Shown here one piece after another: positions 5,700-6,740 of a stretch of DNA of 6,740 nt. Under the pieces are notes generated by a model, which saw only the letters and a program-made list of their open reading frames with translations, was not told where the DNA came from and did no database searches. The stretch is from the NCBI GenBank assembly GCA_023249255.1, contig JAHFCY010000151.1, forward strand, positions 1 through 6,740. Reading direction: 5' to 3'. Origin of the DNA: Candidatus Lindowiibacteriota bacterium. GTDB taxonomy: Bacteria > Lindowbacteria > 2-12-FULL-62-27. Made by a program: the position numbers and the translations under genes. How positions within the stretch are numbered: position 1 is the first letter of the stretch; every line of letters starts with the position of its first letter.

Positions 5700-6620
5700 C
5701 TACTTTTTAACGGTCTCCGCCTCCCGGCCCAGCACAACACTGGACCAGCGCGTAGATGTTCTTTTTTTCAGCGCGTGTTGAACGATCTCACCCTCCGATG
5801 TGATTTCCAGATAGACCCGATACCCGCCATAGTCTTCAGTCATTCCGGCGTCGACATTGATCAGTTTCAGTGAATGCGAATGCTGTAATTCGTTTTTGAA
5901 AGACGGGGTGTGGCCGAATATCTGGGGAATTTCAAAAGCGCGTTCGGACGGGGAGATGGACCGGTAGTCGCACCAGAAAATCCCGCCGATGGGATCACCG
6001 CCGTTTCGAGTTTTGTCGATCCAAAACATCGGATGCCTTTCAAATTCGCCGCGCGCGACCAATTCCTGGAATTTGTCGTTGATGTGTTTGACCAATGCGA
6101 TTAAATCGACGCGGTTCTTTCGGATGTTGTTCGGCGCACCCATCTCTTCAAGCAATTTCGCTTTCACCTTGCTCCGCAGTCCCGCATGCGTATAGAGCCG
6201 GCACCCGTCCGTATGCGCCGCCTTGAGAATGCCGATGGCAACCTCCGCCTTCAGTTCCTCCCCGAGTTTTTCGGGTTCCGCAACGGGCGGTCGGGTTTGC
6301 TCGGCGAAATAGAAAAAATCCGGGCCTCTCATCAGCCAAAGCTCGTGGTTCCCGCACAGCCGCACGACTTCTCCGCCGAACTCCGGCGCCTGTCTCTGAA
6401 GTTCGCGCAGGAGTCTGACGCATTCCCACGTGCACGGCCCGCGGTCAACAACGTCCCCGGTCTGGATGAGAACCGTCTCGCCGCCCGTCCATTTCCCCGA
6501 TGGACCGATCAGTTTAGCGTGCCGCAGGATTGCCGTCAGCCCGGTCAGTTCGCCGTGAATGTCGCCGACCACGACCCGCCGTTTCGTCACCGTTTCCATG
6601 TTATAGGAGCTAAAGGTCAT
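5700..6620 (-). CDS. PPP-family metallophosphoesterase (protein phosphatase-like)
   Basis: This protein of up to 306 residues has the complete calcineurin-like motif set in order: GDIHG (19-23), GDVVDRG (55-61), GNHE (90-93), a lone His in THAGL (His145) and GHTP (236-239), followed by NVDAGM (255-260). GDIHG, GDVVDRG and GNHE in this form are the hallmark of PPP-type phosphatases, a group that includes bacterial Ser/Thr phosphatases and diadenosine tetraphosphatase (ApaH). These use two metal ions to hydrolyse phosphoesters. The substrate could be a phosphoprotein or a small nucleotide, and the sequence does not decide between them. All metal ligands are present, so it should be active. It is probably cytoplasmic. 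The start is unclear: the ATG at 6620 and the ATG at 6599 (before METVTKRRVVV) both lack a ribosome binding site, and the nearest strong one serves an out-of-frame ATG at 6636. The DUF6745-like gene follows after 22 bases. Confidence 0.9.
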   Translation of the reverse strand: MTFSSYNMETVTKRRVVVGDIHGELTGLTAILRHAKLIGPSGKWTGGETVLIQTGDVVDRGPCTWECVRLLRELQRQAPEFGGEVVRLCGNHELWLMRGPDFFYFAEQTRPPVAEPEKLGEELKAEVAIGILKAAHTDGCRLYTHAGLRSKVKAKLLEEMGAPNNIRKNRVDLIALVKHINDKFQELVARGEFERHPMFWIDKTRNGGDPIGGIFWCDYRSISPSERAFEIPQIFGHTPSFKNELQHSHSLKLINVDAGMTEDYGGYRVYLEITSEGEIVQHALKKRTSTRWSSVVLGREAETVKK

Positions 6621-6636
6621 CTGTTGGCTGACCCAT
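6610..6636 (-). other. 8-codon mini-ORF: leader peptide or gene relic
   Basis: An ATG at 6634-6636 sits 6 bases after a near-ideal GAGGAGGT and encodes only MGQPTDDL before TAG at 6610-6612. It overlaps the first possible phosphoesterase start (6620) in another frame. It could be a leader that couples ribosomes to the phosphoesterase, the remains of a lost partner gene, or the result of a one-base change. Its expression is unproven. Confidence 0.3.
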
Positions 6637-6642
6637 TGTCTT

Positions 6643-6653
6643 ACCTCCTCGTT
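6643..6653 (-). promoter_or_regulatory. Strong ribosome binding site without a matching gene
   Basis: AACGAGGAGGT is identical over 11 bases to the site at 4241-4251, and also lies 6 bases before an ATG shortly after a DUF6745-like stop. Here the ATG opens only an 8-codon ORF. Confidence 0.6.
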
Positions 6654-6679
6654 CAGATGTTTGGCCCTTCTGCGACCGG

Positions 6680-6740
6680 TCAGGTCTCTACCAAGGGCGC
6701 GTACTCTTCAGGCTGGAACCGAAATGTCCACGCAACGGCC
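6680..6740 (-). CDS. DUF6745-like protein, C-terminal end only
   Basis: From the right edge the minus strand reads AVAWTFRFQPEEYAPLVET and then TGA (6680-6682). This matches the end of the complete DUF6745-like protein in the window (ATAWTFGCKPEDYSPTTET) at 11 of 19 residues, including AWTF, PE-Y-P and the final ET. It is therefore the tail of a second family member whose body lies beyond the window. The piece is short, but conservation ends exactly at the stop codon, which supports the frame. The next ATG downstream (6636) follows 43 bases later, and the phosphoesterase is probably co-transcribed with it. Confidence 0.7.
   Translation of the reverse strand, partial: AVAWTFRFQPEEYAPLVET

Noticed and set aside
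5678-5740. Longer N-terminus for the DUF6745-like protein
   Set aside because: It overlaps the phosphoesterase 3' end, and the ribosome binding site supports the ATG at 5677.

Overview
This 6.7-kb window is a densely packed piece of bacterial chromosome in which every supported gene is on the minus strand, so transcription runs from right to left. Gaps are short (12 to 48 bases) except for one 189-base spacer. Hand-counted 60-base lines give about 55-65% GC in the genes on the right, about 48-55% in the nuclease and HAD genes, and 40-45% in the spacer. Nothing identifies a species. The unusual gene families suggest an environmental bacterium with a large genome, but that is inference. I saw no tRNA, rRNA, CRISPR array, transposase or phage gene.

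Right to left, in reading order: (1) the last 19 codons of a DUF6745-like gene at the right edge; (2) a strong ribosome binding site in front of an 8-codon mini-ORF; (3) a PPP-type metallophosphoesterase with a complete motif set; (4) a full-length DUF6745-like gene; (5) a 101-residue protein with a His/Glu-rich motif pair; (6) a 245-residue TPR protein; (7) the 189-base spacer, holding three perfect palindromes of the same 6-3-6 design, one of them inside a candidate promoter; (8) a 413-residue protein with a PD-(D/E)XK nuclease signature; (9) a small HAD-superfamily protein; (10) a second, longer TPR protein that runs off the left edge.

Two families occur twice within 6.7 kb. The DUF6745-like C-terminus at the right edge matches that of the complete copy at 11 of 19 residues. 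The two TPR proteins align without gaps over about 236 residues, but only the left one continues into a basic linker and an extra domain. The 11-base ribosome binding site after the complete DUF6745-like gene recurs after the partial copy, where the small partner gene is missing. The locus therefore looks built by duplication, loss and insertion of modules.

Genes 1-6 look like one transcription unit: phosphatase, DUF6745-like protein, small partner and TPR scaffold. Genes 8-10 look like a second unit with its own control region: nuclease, HAD phosphatase and TPR protein. The nuclease-HAD pair could act in nucleic-acid repair or defence, but no function can be proved from the sequence. Domain names come from motif recognition and memory of the families, without any database search.
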